A program made the translations under genes and the position numbers. 64,000 nt of DNA. It comes from Globodera rostochiensis (taxonomy: Eukaryota > Nematoda > Chromadorea > Rhabditida > Heteroderidae). The first letter of the stretch is position 1. Every line of letters starts with the position of its first letter. The stretch covers positions 517,388 to 581,387 of the forward strand of contig JAEVLN010000009.1 of assembly GCA_018350325.1 (NCBI GenBank), in the 5' to 3' direction. A model generated the notes under the pieces. That model saw nothing but the letters and a program-made list of their open reading frames with translations, was not told where the DNA came from and searched no databases. Shown piece by piece: positions 1 through 18,628 of the stretch.

Positions 1-40
1 TTCTCATTTTTTATAATATGCAAATAAAAAGCTTTGGAGT
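1..40. repeat. Left arm of a 40-bp inverted repeat (partner 11290-11329)
   Basis: Bases 1-40 are the exact reverse complement of 11290-11329. The repeat reaches the window edge, so its true length is unknown. Together the two arms bracket the first helicase gene and the gene interrupted by a hAT element. They could be two copies of one dispersed repeat or the ends of a larger element. Confidence 0.7.
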
Positions 41-1780
41 GGTCCGATGGAGTCGGCAACCTCGACTTGACCCGTTTTGGAGTTTTAGCAATTAATTAGT
101 ACAATAATATTGGCAAAACATTCTCAACTTCTCTCGCAATCTTCTCCGGCGGTATGCAAATAATCTAACGACGCTGCCAAGGCTCCGAAAATGCGACACC
201 AAAAAAATGTTTAAAAATAATTTTTTATAAAGATAAATAAATGATCGAATATTTGCAGAGGTGTTTATTGCTGTGCTGTGGTGAGATGATAAGAACAACG
301 GCCACAGATATTTGCTGAGAAAACGCACTTTTTTCTAATCTCCGGGCATTTTCTCACAAAATTATTAATTTGACTAAACATATTACCAATTAAATTTTAT
401 TAGTGTCGCATTTTCTGGCTACGGCTGCCAGGCGTCCTGAAAAGTTTCGGAAAAAAAGATTTTATTACAAATTTGAAGGGAAGGAAAGAATTTGCCAAAT
501 TTAGAATTTTCCTTTTTTCTCCCCTCATGGCCCCCAGCAATTTTATCCGCTACATCCCCGATATGTTCATATGTAAGAGACAAATCTGGAATCTCTAGCA
601 AAAAAATCATTACTATTTTACAGGCTAATCCCCCGACCCGTCTGATGACCTCAACTCCCTTCAAGAATAGAGAAAAAGAGATGTGAAGAGAGAAATGTTT
701 TGCCTTTTTCTCCCCCCGAGCGTTTTCTTTCTCTTTACTATGACTTTGTGTGTTATGGGCCGAATCAATTTGACCCGAGGAACAAACACACTCTCTGGTC
801 ATTTTCCATCTCGGTTCTCGAGTCTCAGTAATTTAGGTCTCAAGCAGCCCTACCGTTTGCAATTATTAGTACAATACGGGCAAACCATTCTTTCACTTCA
901 TCGCGACCCTATAAGCAAATCCCGAATCAGTCAGTCAATCACTCCGATGGGTAAATCGTTGTGATCCAATTTTAGCGATCGGAATTAATCAATGGAAGCT
1001 GTTACAATATATTTGTTTGGATTTGAATAAATTGCATTGCACTTGCACTTGCCTTGAAATTTTGCAAAATATTTTTTAAAATGTTACTAAAAAAAATTTG
1101 ATTTCAAAATTAAAATATGTTTCTCTAGTCAACAAGAACAAAGCCTTTATCCATTTATATAAATTTATTAAAATTGAATAGCAATTTAAACCTTTTAAAA
1201 TTAAATGGACAATTTTTATTCATGTCATTTTATTGCGATTTAAATGGACCAAAATGTGAACAAATAAACGCTTTTAGCGCATATTTGGCCCAGCGAATCG
1301 ATGTTTTTCACCTCCTATCAGCTCATTTCGCTTCTTTTCTTCGCAATTTTCCCATCCAATGACACTTTTATGAATGAATCGCCGCAGAAGAGCACTAATT
1401 CATTCGCCCACCACCCGATTAACAAATTTGTGATCGATTAAAAGAAATCCTTCGCATAAAAAGTGAAATTTATGAGAGCTTCTTGGTTTAAGAATATTTT
1501 TAACCTTACATTTTTTTATATTTAAAATTATTTTTATATTACAGAAATCGGAAAAATATTTCGGCACTTTCCCCAATTTCCCTGCCAAAATGCGACAGTG
1601 ACCAAAAAGTTAAAAGGTGTCGTTTTGTCAGCAAAACTTATCAATTTGTCTGTCTTCCTCGCATGTTTAAAGCATTTTCAACACGTCCATTAATTCTGAT
1701 CAACTGCTAAAATCACGACAAAAAGGTCAGGTCCACAAGCATAAAATAAGCCGAAAAATTGGATTTGATTGCCCATTCAG
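41..1780. other. Upstream region of helicase copy A, no confident gene
   Basis: AT-rich DNA with pyrimidine-rich patches near 640-730. Open frames occur on both strands around 420-960, but none shows a recognisable domain, a convincing splice pattern or a signal peptide. The last bases before the helicase start form an acceptor-like CAG directly in front of the ATG, which would suit SL trans-splicing. This is inference only. Confidence 0.4.
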
Positions 1781-6948
<5,168 letters not shown>

Positions 6949-8866
6949 GTATTTAATTTCATATTGTTGTTTATTAATCAAACGTCTACATATTTCCTTT
7001 CCTATTTGCATTTTGAACAAATGATCCATTAAAATAATTGCTTACCTCTTTGTTTGACTTGACTCTTGACTAACTTGACTTGACTCTTGACTGCCTCAAC
7101 TCTTCACTTGCCTTGATCTTGACTTGCTTTGACTTGCCTTGACTCTTGACTTTGACTCTTTATCTTGACTTGCCTTGACTCTTGACTTTGACTCTTTATC
7201 TTGACTTGACTTGCCTTGACTCTTGACTTTGACTCTTTATCTTGACTTGACTTGCCTTGACTCTTGACTGACTTGACATTGACTCTTGACTGACTTGACA
7301 TTGACTCTTTATCTTGGCTTGCCTTGACTCTTAACTTTGACTCTTTATCTTGACTTGCCTTGGCTCTTGACTTTGACTCTTTGTCTTGACTTGCTTTGAC
7401 TCTTTATCTAGACTTGCTTTGACTTGCCTTGACTCTTGACTTTGACTCTTTGTCTTGACTTGCTTTGACTCTTTATCTAGACTTGCTTTGACTTGCCTTG
7501 ACTCTTAACTTTGACTCTTTATCTTGACTTGCCTTGGCTCTTGACTAAGACTCTTTATCTTGACTTGACTCTTAACTTTGACTCTTTATCTTGACTTGCC
7601 TTGGCTCTTGACTAAGACTCTTTATCTTGACTTGACTCTTAACTTTGACTCTTTATCTTGACTTGCCTTGGCTCTTGACTAAGACTCTTTATCTTGACTT
7701 GACTTGCCTTGACTCTTAACTTTGACTCTTTATCTCGACTTGCCTTGGCTCTTGACTTTGACTCTTTGTCTTGACTTGCTTTGACTCTTTATCTAGACTT
7801 GCTTTGACTTGACTCTTCACTTGGGTTGACTCTGGCTTAACTCTTGACTTGCCTTGACTCTTGCTTTGACTCTTGTCTTACCTTGACTCTTGGCTTGCCT
7901 TAACTCTTACTTTTTGACTCTTGTTTTGCTCTCGATTTAAAAAAATATCTCACTTTAGGTAAATCTTATTTAAAGAAGTAATTACTTTAAGTAGGTAAAT
8001 CCCTTGTCTTGAAAAAAAAATCCCGTCACAAAAATTACGGGAAAGCGGGATTGTTCAAGATGTAATTTTTGTTAATTTTCCTATTATTATATGTACTGTT
8101 GAAATTGTTGTTTACTAAAAAATAATGAAGTAAAAAAAGAACGGCGGTGCTACGGAGAGTGAAAAACTCTTAGCGAGAGATGTTTTTGTCTATCTCTAGA
8201 CAAATATCGAGACAAATATTTCTTCCGTAAATTTATTTTTCCATGGCTTTGTAACGTTTTCTCGAGGCAAAATCAAGTCACGTTAATACCAAGTTGATCA
8301 GACACCTCCCCATGGAGATCCGGGATCCCAAAATACACTGAAATGTACAGACGATTTCAAGTTTTAAGATTAGTTCGAATTAGTAGTATCACCCGAGTGC
8401 ATTACATGGTTTAAACTTTAAACCGATTATTTTTAGTCAAAATCAAGATAAATATCATTAGATTTGGTCTAAAATTGACTTTATCTTAGAAAATTATGAC
8501 ATTTTTAAAGCAAGATAAAAATTTTACGAAAAAAAGTCTCGAATATCGACTCGAGAAAAGTCTCGGGTTTTTGGGTCTCGGGTTCGGGCTCGAGTCTCGA
8601 GGTAAAGTATCGGGCTCGGGCTCGAGGTAAAAATCGGGTTCAGGCTCGAATATCGAGAAATTTTGGGTCTCGTGCAGCACTAATATTTACCATTCAATTT
8701 AGTCCAATTAGAAGCAAAAAAAAAAAAGAAAGAAAAAGAGAGCCTCTATTATTCAAAATATTATAAAAATAAAAGTAAAAATAAAATGTTTGATAAAGTG
8801 TGTAACAAAAGAATAGGGTCAAAACTTTACTTTTTATTAAGAATTAAAATAATCATCTTCATTAAA
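6949..8866. repeat. Intergenic stretch with a long CTTGACT satellite (about 7050-7930)
   Basis: About 880 bp of degenerate tandem sequence built from TTGACT, TTGCC and TTTGACTCTTTATC words, with higher-order units near 36 bp. After it, 8530-8680 is a CTCGAG-rich block ending GTCTCGTGCAGCAC. A related block occurs in reverse at 55472-55610. No gene is visible between the helicase stop and 8867. Confidence 0.8.
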
Positions 8867-10829
8867 ATGGGCTCATCATCATCACCAAACCCTGCGCACT
8901 GGACACCAGTCACTCCCTGTGGTTGCGGGTGCCATCATTATCGTGCCGTTCAAATGAAATGGCATGCTCACCCAATGAGCGTCGATGTCGCGGTTCTAAC
9001 GGCAAAAAGCATTTTAAAATTCAAAATTAATTTCAGCTTACGCCCGGGACGGTGCACCACGCGGTTTTGATTTATTTTGTCTGTGGCATTTGTGGCAAAG
9101 AGAACCGAAGTGCCTACGAAATTACCAGCGAAGGCAAAAAAAGCCGGTACTAATTCTATCTAATTAATTAACGGTCAATTTAAAGCAAAGGCCTGCCGCC
9201 CATTTAATCGTTGCATTTGCAAAAAGATTAATTAATGAAACCAGCACTTCCAAACCAGGGCTGCACGAAAACAGGATTTTTCATTTTCGAAAACGAAAAC
9301 GAAACGAAAAAAATTTTTTAGGACGAAACCGAAACACGAAACGAAAATTATTTTTTTTCATTTACGAAAACGAAACCGAAACGAAAAAAAATTCTAAGAC
9401 GAAAACGAAACACGAAAACGAAAAAATATACGTTTTCGTACGAAACGAAAACGAAAAACACGAAAATTTTTAAATCAAATTTAATCATAGGCAAAACCAT
9501 TGATCAACCCCGAAAGGGAAAAGTAAATTAATCGTTAACAAATTTTTGGATGAGCAGGGGTGCCAATTTGCCCTATTTTTTATAGCAAATGCCACAATTT
9601 TGCCATATTTAGAATTTTGTGAAAATTTCTTATTTTTTGAAAATGAGAATTTCCCGAAAATAGTGCTACTTGATCTTCAAAAATTTAGCGGCGCCTATCG
9701 GCAGTGCCGAACCACCCACCACCCTTCAAAAAAAGCATTTTTTTGAAGATTCCTTAAGAAAAATAACCATAAAATGCCATATTTTTAACCCGATGCCATA
9801 GAGTTGGCACCTCTGTAAATACAGGGGGAGTCGGCGGTGCCGATAGGCGCCGCCGAGAAATTTTTTAAATTTGATCGGGCTTTTTTCCGAAAATTTTGAA
9901 AGAAATTCAATATTTCAAGCACTTTTTCCCAAAATTTGTTAAGAAAAATGCAATAAAAACGAAAAATGTACCCTCAAAAATCAAAAAATTTTTCAAACCA
10001 AAAATTCAGCCCTAAAAAATGACTTTTTTCTCTGACCAAAAATCCACCCCCAAAGATTGACATTTTTCTTAAAATTTTTTTATTTAATATTTTTTATAAA
10101 ATTTTCTAAAATTTAAAAAATAATACATTTACAAATTCTAAGAGGAAAAGTAATAAAGATTGACGAAATTTGAAGGTTTTTACGCAAAATTTGACTGGAT
10201 TTGGTCAGTTTTTACACATTTTTTAATCAATATTTTGCCACTTTTTGGGGTTTTTGGTCAATATTTTGGGGTTTTTTGGTCAATATTTTAAGTCAATATT
10301 TCGCGGTTTTTAGTCAATATAAATCCGGGCTCTAGTTATAAAGGAAAGTTCGAAATATTTATTTTCAAAAATGTAAAATAATTTTAAAAGATTCATAAAA
10401 GAGAGTCGCAGGTCCGGGGAATAGAAAGTCCATTCTTTAGTAGTGCACTTTTTTTCGATTTTTTCGTAAATTTTTTCATTTTCGAAAACGAAAACGAAAC
10501 GAAAAATCCTATTTTTCATTTACGAAAACGAAACCGAAACGAAAAAAAATTCTAGGACGAAAACGAAACACGAAAACGAAACCCAAAAAACCACGAAAAC
10601 GACGAAAAACACGAAAACGAAACGAAATTTCGTGCAGCCCTGTTCCAAACTCATCTCTTTAATATATTTTATTTGTTTTAGTTGGGGTTACTACGGTTTC
10701 ACTCGCAAAATTCGTGTGGGCACCAAACTGAATGTTTCTTATGAAATAGTCGAGGACATTTTTGGTGAAATGTGGACGGCACAATATTTGCCTAATTCCA
10801 CTTGCCGACATTGGTCACGCCGCCTATAA
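8867..10829 (+). CDS. Unknown protein, 3 exons, interrupted by a hAT element in intron 2
   Basis: Exons 8867-8992, 9037-9146, 10682-10829 give 127 aa. A GC donor at 9002 would add three codons but leave a 35-bp intron, so the GT donor at 8993 is preferred. I do not recognise the family. It is rich in paired metal-binding-type residues: CGCGCHHY near residue 22, CGIC near 60, and a final CRHW. The middle is hydrophobic (VLIYFVCGIC). There is no clear signal peptide. The last exon reads WGYYGFTRKIRVGTK and ends SRRL. All phases close, which argues for a real gene rather than chance frames. Confidence 0.6.
9256..10642. mobile_element. hAT-type element, 1387 bp, 8-bp target duplication
   Basis: It begins CAGGGCTGCACGAAA and ends with the complement TTTCGTGCAGCCCTG. 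TTCCAAAC directly precedes it (9248-9255) and directly follows it (10643-10650). An 8-bp duplication with CAGGG ends fits the hAT superfamily. Next to both ends lie blocks of CGAAAACGAAAC repeats. The interior holds other repeats (a GGTGCCAA...TTGGCACC piece at about 9555-9815 and GGCGCC-core copies at 9688 and 9831) and no transposase, so it is non-autonomous. Confidence 0.85.
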
Positions 10830-11740
10830 TCGCGGTATAAAGTTATTGTCTTAGCTTTATTGGGGGGTTTTCAGCCATTTCAAAAGCATTACAAAATTTC
10901 TTATTTAGTCGTTGGGGCATAGAAAGCATTCGCACCTTCTCATGCGTACAGCCGGCCGGCCATTCATATCGTTTCGCGAATGAATTGCATTGAAAATGAT
11001 TTTACCAAATTATTTTTGGTTATCAATTTACCTTATATGGGTGGGAGTGTCAGTTCCGAATAAAATAAGACCAATCGTTTCCTCTCGTCGAGCTGAGTAC
11101 GAATCTGCAAAAATTTTTCCGCGAAACAGCTCAAAATGTTTTAGTATTTGAAAATTTTTTTGGGGAAAAAGGACGAACGGGAATTTTAAATTTTCCCGTT
11201 CCCGTAAAATTCCCGCTTGGCAAAAAAGGCGGCAATGGGGAGCCAGGAATCTCGTTTTTCCCGCAGGACTCCCGTTTCCGACGGGCTCTACTCCAAAGCT
11301 TTTTATTTGCATATTATAAAAAATGAGAAAATCGGACTTTTAAATTAAATGCTCCAAATCATAAATTGGGAATTTAATTGGAAGTCCAAATATAGAACGG
11401 AACGGTCGAACAAATACTAATTAATGCGTGATTAAATCCATTCGAAAAATGCAATTAAATTAATTTGCTTCCTTTTTGAACAAATCAAAGGTCCATTAAC
11501 AAAGTTCAAAAATGTGTCAAAATGCGTCATTAAACTTTAGTTAAGTACACACATAATGGACTGACAAATGAGTTAGAGTCTTTAATCAATTAGGCAACCG
11601 CATTAAAGGACGTAAAAGGGTATTTAAGGCAAATGGAATTCTGTTCATTGTTAAGTAAATAAATCATATTAACCATTTTTCAATTTCTATTTAAAATATA
11701 ATTATATATTTTTAGCAAAAAAATAAACTCTCTAAACGAA
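10830..11740. other. Intergenic region with inverted repeat arm and CCCGT-rich repeat
   Basis: Contains 11160-11290, rich in TTCCCGTTCCCG words related to 45050-45190, and the arm at 11290-11329 complementary to bases 1-40. The 11330-11740 stretch before the next gene is plain AT-rich DNA. Confidence 0.5.
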
Positions 11741-12952
<1,212 letters not shown>

Positions 12953-13406
12953 TTTGAATAAAAACGATCGGTTAACTATTCACAATTATCTGTATATCGT
13001 ATTCATATGCATCTTCTATTTGTATATATTGATTCTTATTCTATGTTTCCATTATTGCAAAATTAAAATATAATGATAAAATCGTTTTTGGATTTGATCG
13101 CGGATTTTCAAAATGATATTCAAAAAATCCAGACCCGAAAAATCCGGTTAATCGGATTCCGGGTTTTTTATGATTTTTTTTCAAAAAATTAGAGCGACTT
13201 TTTAGTGTCTATAAATGCCATTTCGACGTTTTAGTGCCTAAAATGGGTCTATTTTGACTATTTTTATTATCTCAAATTCGCGCCCTATTTATAACAATTA
13301 TCGCCCGAGCCTTCGCTCAGCCAGCCGCGACATAAAAATAGGTCGACAAACTTTATTATTTCGTCTATTTCGGAGTTTGTGAAAACAAAAAGTGACACAA
13401 TGGTGT

Positions 13407-14137
13407 AGGATTGAGCGCGACCGGTACCGGGACGGGATTTCCCGGTTTTTTCAGGTCCCGGTCGGGACGTTACAAGGGATTCCCCAGGGAACTCGGTGTC
13501 TTAGTGGTTTGCCTTCCGGCAAGTCAATGTTTGTTCCGGGTTCGAGTCCGCTTGAGTACAAACATTTATTTATCCTTTTTCCTCTACTCACATAATTTTC
13601 TTCCCCTAATAATAAAAATATTTTAATAATTTTTAAATATTTTTTAATTAAATTGCGAGCTAAATCAAAAATTTTTTAACTATTTTCTTAACAAATATCA
13701 TTAAAATGTTTAAAAAATTTTTCTTGGCGGCGCCTGTCGGCACCGCCGGACATCCTCTACACTTACGTAAACCAGTTTTTTTTTCTGAAATTCCGAGCAA
13801 AATTCATAATTTTGCTAAAATTTTGATTAACTTTTTTAACAAAATTGAGTCAAAATTTCAAAATTTTTTCTCGGCGGCGCCTATCGGCACCGCCGACCCC
13901 CACCCTCCCTAAAAGTAATGCAGAATCTAAAAAAAAAGAATGATGACGATAAAATTAAAGTTCAAGACAATGAGGAAGATATTTTTGAATAACAAAAAAA
14001 AATTTTGTTTTACCATTGAACATTACAATAAAAAATTTTTCCCTTGAAAAGTCCCGGTTAGTCCCGGTCCCGGTTGAAAATCTTGGTCCCGGTTCCGGTT
14101 TTTCTGGTCCCGGTAAGTCCCGGTCCCGCTCAACCCT
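13407..14137. mobile_element. Terminal-inverted-repeat element, 731 bp, 10-bp target duplication
   Basis: It starts AGGATTGAGCGCGACCGG and ends with the complement of AGGGTTGAGCGGGACCGG. ACAATGGTGT occurs immediately before (13397-13406) and immediately after (14138-14147). A 9-10 bp duplication suggests a Mutator-like MITE. CCCGGTCC words fill both ends. Two GGCGCC-core repeats (13726, 13871) lie inside, so it is composite. Confidence 0.75.
13489..13559 (+). other. tRNA-like segment with a Pol III B box
   Basis: GGTTCGAGTCC at about 13540 matches the B-box consensus, and TCTTAGTGGTTTG at about 13499 resembles an A box. The 7-bp ends pair at 6 of 7 positions. The T stem is poor and the anticodon region folds as TTGCC-TTCC-GGCAA, so this is not a normal tRNA. 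A tRNA-derived SINE head or decayed tRNA is more likely. Confidence 0.35.
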
Positions 14138-14164
14138 ACAATGGTGTGATATTGGAGGAGGGGT

Positions 14165-14531
14165 CATTAGCGTCTGGCCACTAGCGTCTCAAGGACGTTT
14201 GGCAGCTCATAACTTTTTTCAATACTGGCCAATCTTCATAATCTTTATATCATTCGAAAGCTCTAAATGATTAGAAGATATATGTCAGCAGCTATGAGCC
14301 GGTTCGATGCACTATTAAAAAGTTCTACATGAAGAAGTGCAAAAATCGGACTTTTTCATTGGTTTCTGGTCATAACTTTGTTCAACTTTATCCAATGCTT
14401 TTTGAATGCTTATAAATAGCTTCGTCTTATTACGGCCTTTCGAATGATATAAAGATTATAAATATTGGTCAGTCTTGAAAAAAGTTATGAGCTGCCAAAC
14501 GTTCCTGAGACGTTGTGGCCAGACGCTAATG
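14165..14531. mobile_element. Fold-back MITE with about 100-bp inverted ends
   Basis: CATTAGCGTCTGGCCAC at the left mirrors GTGGCCAGACGCTAATG at the right. The symmetry continues through the CAGCTCATAACTTTTTTCAA block and the ATAATCTTTATATCATTCGAAAG block. No coding capacity and no certain target duplication. Confidence 0.75.
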
Positions 14532-14792
14532 GCACGCTTCGGTGATATTGACCTCTTTTAAAGACCCTTTACTTAATTTAATGGATATTCTGTCTAAATA
14601 ATTTAGTGTGAGGAGTTTTAGTTCACAATGGAAGTTTTATACCAACCACAAAAATTAAACATCAACAAGAAAAACAAAATTGGTCAATGAATTTTTGATT
14701 GTTTTTACCATAAGCTAAAATTTACAAAAACTTTCAAGGATTAATAAAATGCATAAAGAATACAGCCTATGATTGTCCGAAAGATATACAAA

Positions 14793-15791
14793 TTAACCAA
14801 TAAAAATCAATCCAATACCAGCAATAACTAAGAGAACAGCGGCAAGTGAATTGCCGAAAAGCCAGCACATAAACGCTAAAAGTAAAATGTACCCGGCGAT
14901 TTTAATTGGTATACCACGGCGCTTTCTACGCTGGACGCGCTGGGCAATTTTGGCATTTTTATTCGATTTTCTAAACTTTGTTTTGCATCAATCAATCCGT
15001 TGTTGTCGACTAACGAAGACAATTTGTTGAAGAGCAGCTTGAACAGGTCGCTGGGCAACAACTGTTTGGCGTTCATCAATTCAATTAGGGCACTTTTTCC
15101 AGGCCCTTCAGGCAATTCGTTGGAAAACGCTTTGACGACAGTGCCAAATTTAAAGAATGCTTCTTTCTTTCTGGCATTTTGTCCGTTTGTCGGTTTACGA
15201 TATTTTGCCTCTTTCATTTCCATTTGTGCCAAAATACGAGGACAGTATGCCAGCATTTTTTGAGTTAGATTTGAAACATCGCCCAAAAACGTGCCAAAGA
15301 CGGCATTTGTTGCGACGTTTTGATGGCAAATTTGTGCCGTAATTTGACCAAGTTCAAAGAGTTCCTCCGAAAGTGTAATTCTTTCTGCTGATGAACATTC
15401 GGGATGCTTTTGCGCCGCACTTATAACTGAACAGCCTTTCTTTAGTGCCCAATCAAACAATGAACTAAAAGAAGCAGTTTTAATATTCGTTTTTGTTCTG
15501 TCGTTTAAATTTGTTTATCACTACCAAAAATATAAAATTAAAAAATTCTGTTTTCTTAATTTAGCAAATTTACTGCGCTCCCTCTTCATTGATGTTGCCT
15601 TTTTGAACATTGCTAAAAAGTTAATTTGAAATTGGTAAATTATATTTACTCTGGGCACCTCTGAATTCGGCAAGTAATGTCTCAATGCCGTCATCGCTTG
15701 TTGAAGGACATTTCGATTTATTTGTCTCAATTCCGACATTGGCACTGACAAATGCAAGTGCCGAATAAGCAAATAAAACAAATAAAAACAT
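14793..15791 (-). CDS. Unknown protein with signal peptide and hydrophobic C-terminus, about 283 aa
   Basis: Exons in gene order: 15791-15650, 15612-15525, 15464-15021, 14970-14793. The N-terminus reads MFLFVLFAYSALAFVSA, a signal peptide. The middle is helical and carries several Cys, which fits an exported domain. The last exon depends on a donor at 15020. It then reads RVQRRKRRGIPIK followed by two hydrophobic stretches ending LIFIG, a plausible membrane anchor. If that intron is not spliced, the protein ends at 14876 with no anchor. The family is not recognised. It is head-to-head with the annexin-like gene, 303 bp between starts, so the two may share a promoter. Confidence 0.6.
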
Positions 15792-16094
15792 AATAAATTT
15801 GAATAAATTTAAAATATAAGCAAATCGTTTTGGCGTATTAGGGGTGGGTAAACCTTCGAATTCGCAGCTTCGTGAAACTTATTCAACCAAATAATATTTC
15901 TCTTATTTTTATTTTATATTCTTTTTCAATTCTTCGAGAATTTTTATTTAGTATTTCTTTACGCATTTGCCACTGACGCATTTCCTTACCTTAGAAAATT
16001 ACAATACATTCAAATATCGATTTCGAAATCAATTTTCACATTATTAATTCGAATGAAAGCTTTCCCCATTTGATTCTTTCAAATATTTTATATT

Positions 16095-17857
16095 ATGAAA
16101 AAATTATTGTATATTTTATTTAATATTACTATTTTTTACGTTAATTCGACACTACGCCCAGAAAAGGGTGCGGAGGCTGAGGTATATGTTTATGGGAAAG
16201 CTTTAATACATCATTTATTTGTGTGAATATATTAAATTTTTTTTTTGCGAAATTCAAATTGCTATTTTTTCGAGTTTTTAAAATTTGTAATAATTTTAAT
16301 GTAAAAATTGAGCTGTTCAACAACAACGGAATCGAGCAACCATTGGATCCAAATTTAGCTGCGTTAGCAGGAATATACCCGCTTTCATGGACACAAATGG
16401 AAAAGCGGATCACTGTTCAAGAAATTGAGAATAAAATTATTGAAAAAAATGCCGATTGGACTTGGCAAATTGAAAAATGGCACTTTGAATGGGAAAGAAT
16501 AAAGGAAAGCATTGCGAGAAAAAAATCTGAGACAAAAGCTAAGAAGAATAATGGGGCCAAGAAAGCGTATTTTACCAAATTTATTGGCAGAGCAAAAATG
16601 GATCGATTAGTTTTGTTGGCCACAGACCTTTTGGACGCGTCGACTAATTCGGTAAGAATTTTATGAAAAATTCGTCGACCGAATTAATTGTCTAATTTTT
16701 CATTTATTAAATTATTTTATTTTTATTTCAATTAATATGGCAGGTGTTTACGGACAGTACTGACGTCATTGAAATTCTTGTCACGACAACAAATAAAGAA
16801 AAAGATGTTGCGGGAATTAATGAAAACTTTTGCGAAAAATTGTCCAATGAAAATGAAGTGTCCGGTAATTATAAAGCGGTTTTGATACCGCTGTGCTTTA
16901 GCAGACGCGTCGAATCTTTCCACTTCATTTCAGAAGAAAATGAATTACAAAATGTATTTTTAAAAATAATTTACAAAATTAATTAAATTAAAAACAAAAC
17001 ATTAACTAACGAATTCCTTCTCAGATCATTAAACGTCTAAACGAACTCGTGACAAAACCCCACGACTTTCACGTTTTGACAGAAAATGACATTTTAGTGA
17101 ATGCGCTCGTCACTTTTAGCTACCCAAAGTTGCGTCATATTTTTGAAAAATATGAACAAATATACGGAAACAAAATTGAACAAAAAGTGACCGATATTTA
17201 TTTTGACGAATTTAAACATTTAAAAGTAAGCCGATTAAAATCCGCTTTCAAAGGCAATTTCCGTGTGGAACAGCATTTTTGGGTAATATTTTGCTAATAT
17301 TTATATTTATTTTAATAAAACTTATTGAATTTATTCATATTTTTAATTGTGTTCAGCAAACGTTAGCTTCAATTATAATTGACATTCAATTTGGTCGCCC
17401 GTATTTTTTTGCCCAATTATTAAATGAAAAATTGGAAAAATTGCTAAGCGCAGAAAAATGGAGCGAAAACGACGCGCTGAAAGACGTGACGCGCATTTTG
17501 CTCTCCCGCGCTCCAATCGATTTGGCCGACATTGACGACGAATTCAGCAGCCTCCATGGAATTGGAAGCACCGCGCAAAATTCGATTTCCGATAGTTTGG
17601 ACAGAATTATTAAATCGGAAATAGCCAAACAATCCGACAAAAAACGTAATCGCCTTTCACGCTTATTTTCCCGGAAAACAAATAATTCGAATGAAGAAAG
17701 TGGCGCCGTCAATGACGAAATGCCATCATCAACGGAAGTAAATGGTAAACCGTCGCAGAAAATTGAAACTTTGAAGGCGTTCAAACAAATTGTGCAGTGG
17801 GCAAAGCAGCTTGACGAGCAGCGTTTTCGCTTTATTTTTGAACGAAATGATGCCTAA
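16095..17857 (+). CDS. Annexin-like protein with signal peptide, about 464 aa
   Basis: Exons 16095-16181, 16313-16651, 16744-16953, 17025-17282 (alternative end 17225), 17357-17857. The N-terminus MKKLLYILFNITIFYVNS looks like a signal peptide, unusual for annexins. Annexin-type repeats are seen at DVIEILVTTTNKEKDVAGINENF, LRHIFEKYEQIYGNKIEQ and most clearly ILLSRAPIDLADIDDEF. The usual GxGTD calcium loops are not evident, so calcium-dependent membrane binding is doubtful. The tail is basic and Ser-rich. Secreted annexin-like effectors are described in cyst nematodes (established knowledge), so an exported role is plausible but inferred. The family call rests on motif reading only. Confidence 0.7.
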
Positions 17858-18628
17858 GAAATGGCTTTATATATTTCAGATTGTTTTTATGGGTGGTAAT
17901 TAGATTTCTCTTTTTTCATATTTATAAATATTTTACGCTATTTTTATAAATTGGATGGATTGGAATTGTATTTAACGTATCTTTTGCTGAATGAATTTTT
18001 GGTACTTATGTGTGATGTATAGGGAACGATTATAGGCATTTTGCATATTTTGTTTTCTCATATGCTTTGACATACGGTGGAAGGGGCGGGTCGGCGGTGC
18101 CGATAGGCGCCACCCAGAAAATTTTGAATTTTTGATGGAATTTTTTAAGAAAAATGTCCAAAAACTGCATCGCGGAAGGGCGAAAAAATTATCAGAAAAA
18201 TTAGAAAAAACTTGAAGAACTGCCAGATTTTCGTAAAGCCCTTGTGGCAAATTTTTGAAACGACTTAACACCAGCCATTATTTACCCGCATCTAATGATT
18301 CCTAGAGACCAAATAATTTTTCTAAAAAAACTTTATTGGTATTTTAATTCATTTTATAATTGTGAGAGAGAGATTACCTAGTCTGATAAAGTTGACGAAT
18401 TTTATAAGTTTTTATGCATAAATTGATAAAATTCAGTTTGTTTTTTTTAAATTTCATTTTTTTAGGTTTTAATTTTTTGTCCGATTAAAAATGTCCTTCA
18501 AGGCAAGGTCAAACATCATCCAAACTTTCATTTCATCGCCGCCATTCGTCCCCCAAATTTGTCAAATTGTCAGTTAAAAAGAAGGCGATAAAATTCATTT
18601 TAGTCTTTAATTTACAAAATCAAATTAA
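17858..18628. other. Intergenic region with one GGCGCC-core repeat
   Basis: A reverse-orientation copy of the dispersed core lies at 18091-18115 (GTCGGCGGTGCCGATAGGCGCC). The rest is AT-rich, without a supportable gene. Confidence 0.5.

Larger units (their letters stand above)
12953..14792. other. Intergenic region made mostly of MITEs
   Basis: No gene is visible. It holds a 731-bp element with a 10-bp duplication (13407-14137), a tRNA-like segment inside it (13489-13559), and a fold-back element (14165-14531), each listed separately. The remaining DNA is AT-rich, with CCGGGTT words near 13130-13170. Confidence 0.6.

Noticed and set aside
419..802. 127-codon minus-strand open frame upstream of helicase A
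   Set aside because: No domain, no signal peptide, no supporting splice structure, and a second open frame overlaps it on the other strand.
7104..7301. Lys/Ser/Gln-rich frame in the CTTGACT satellite
   Set aside because: The frame arises from the tandem repeat, with no flanking exons.
9002..9036. GC-AG intron in the hAT-interrupted gene
   Set aside because: A GT donor nine bases upstream gives the same phase and a more normal 44-bp intron.
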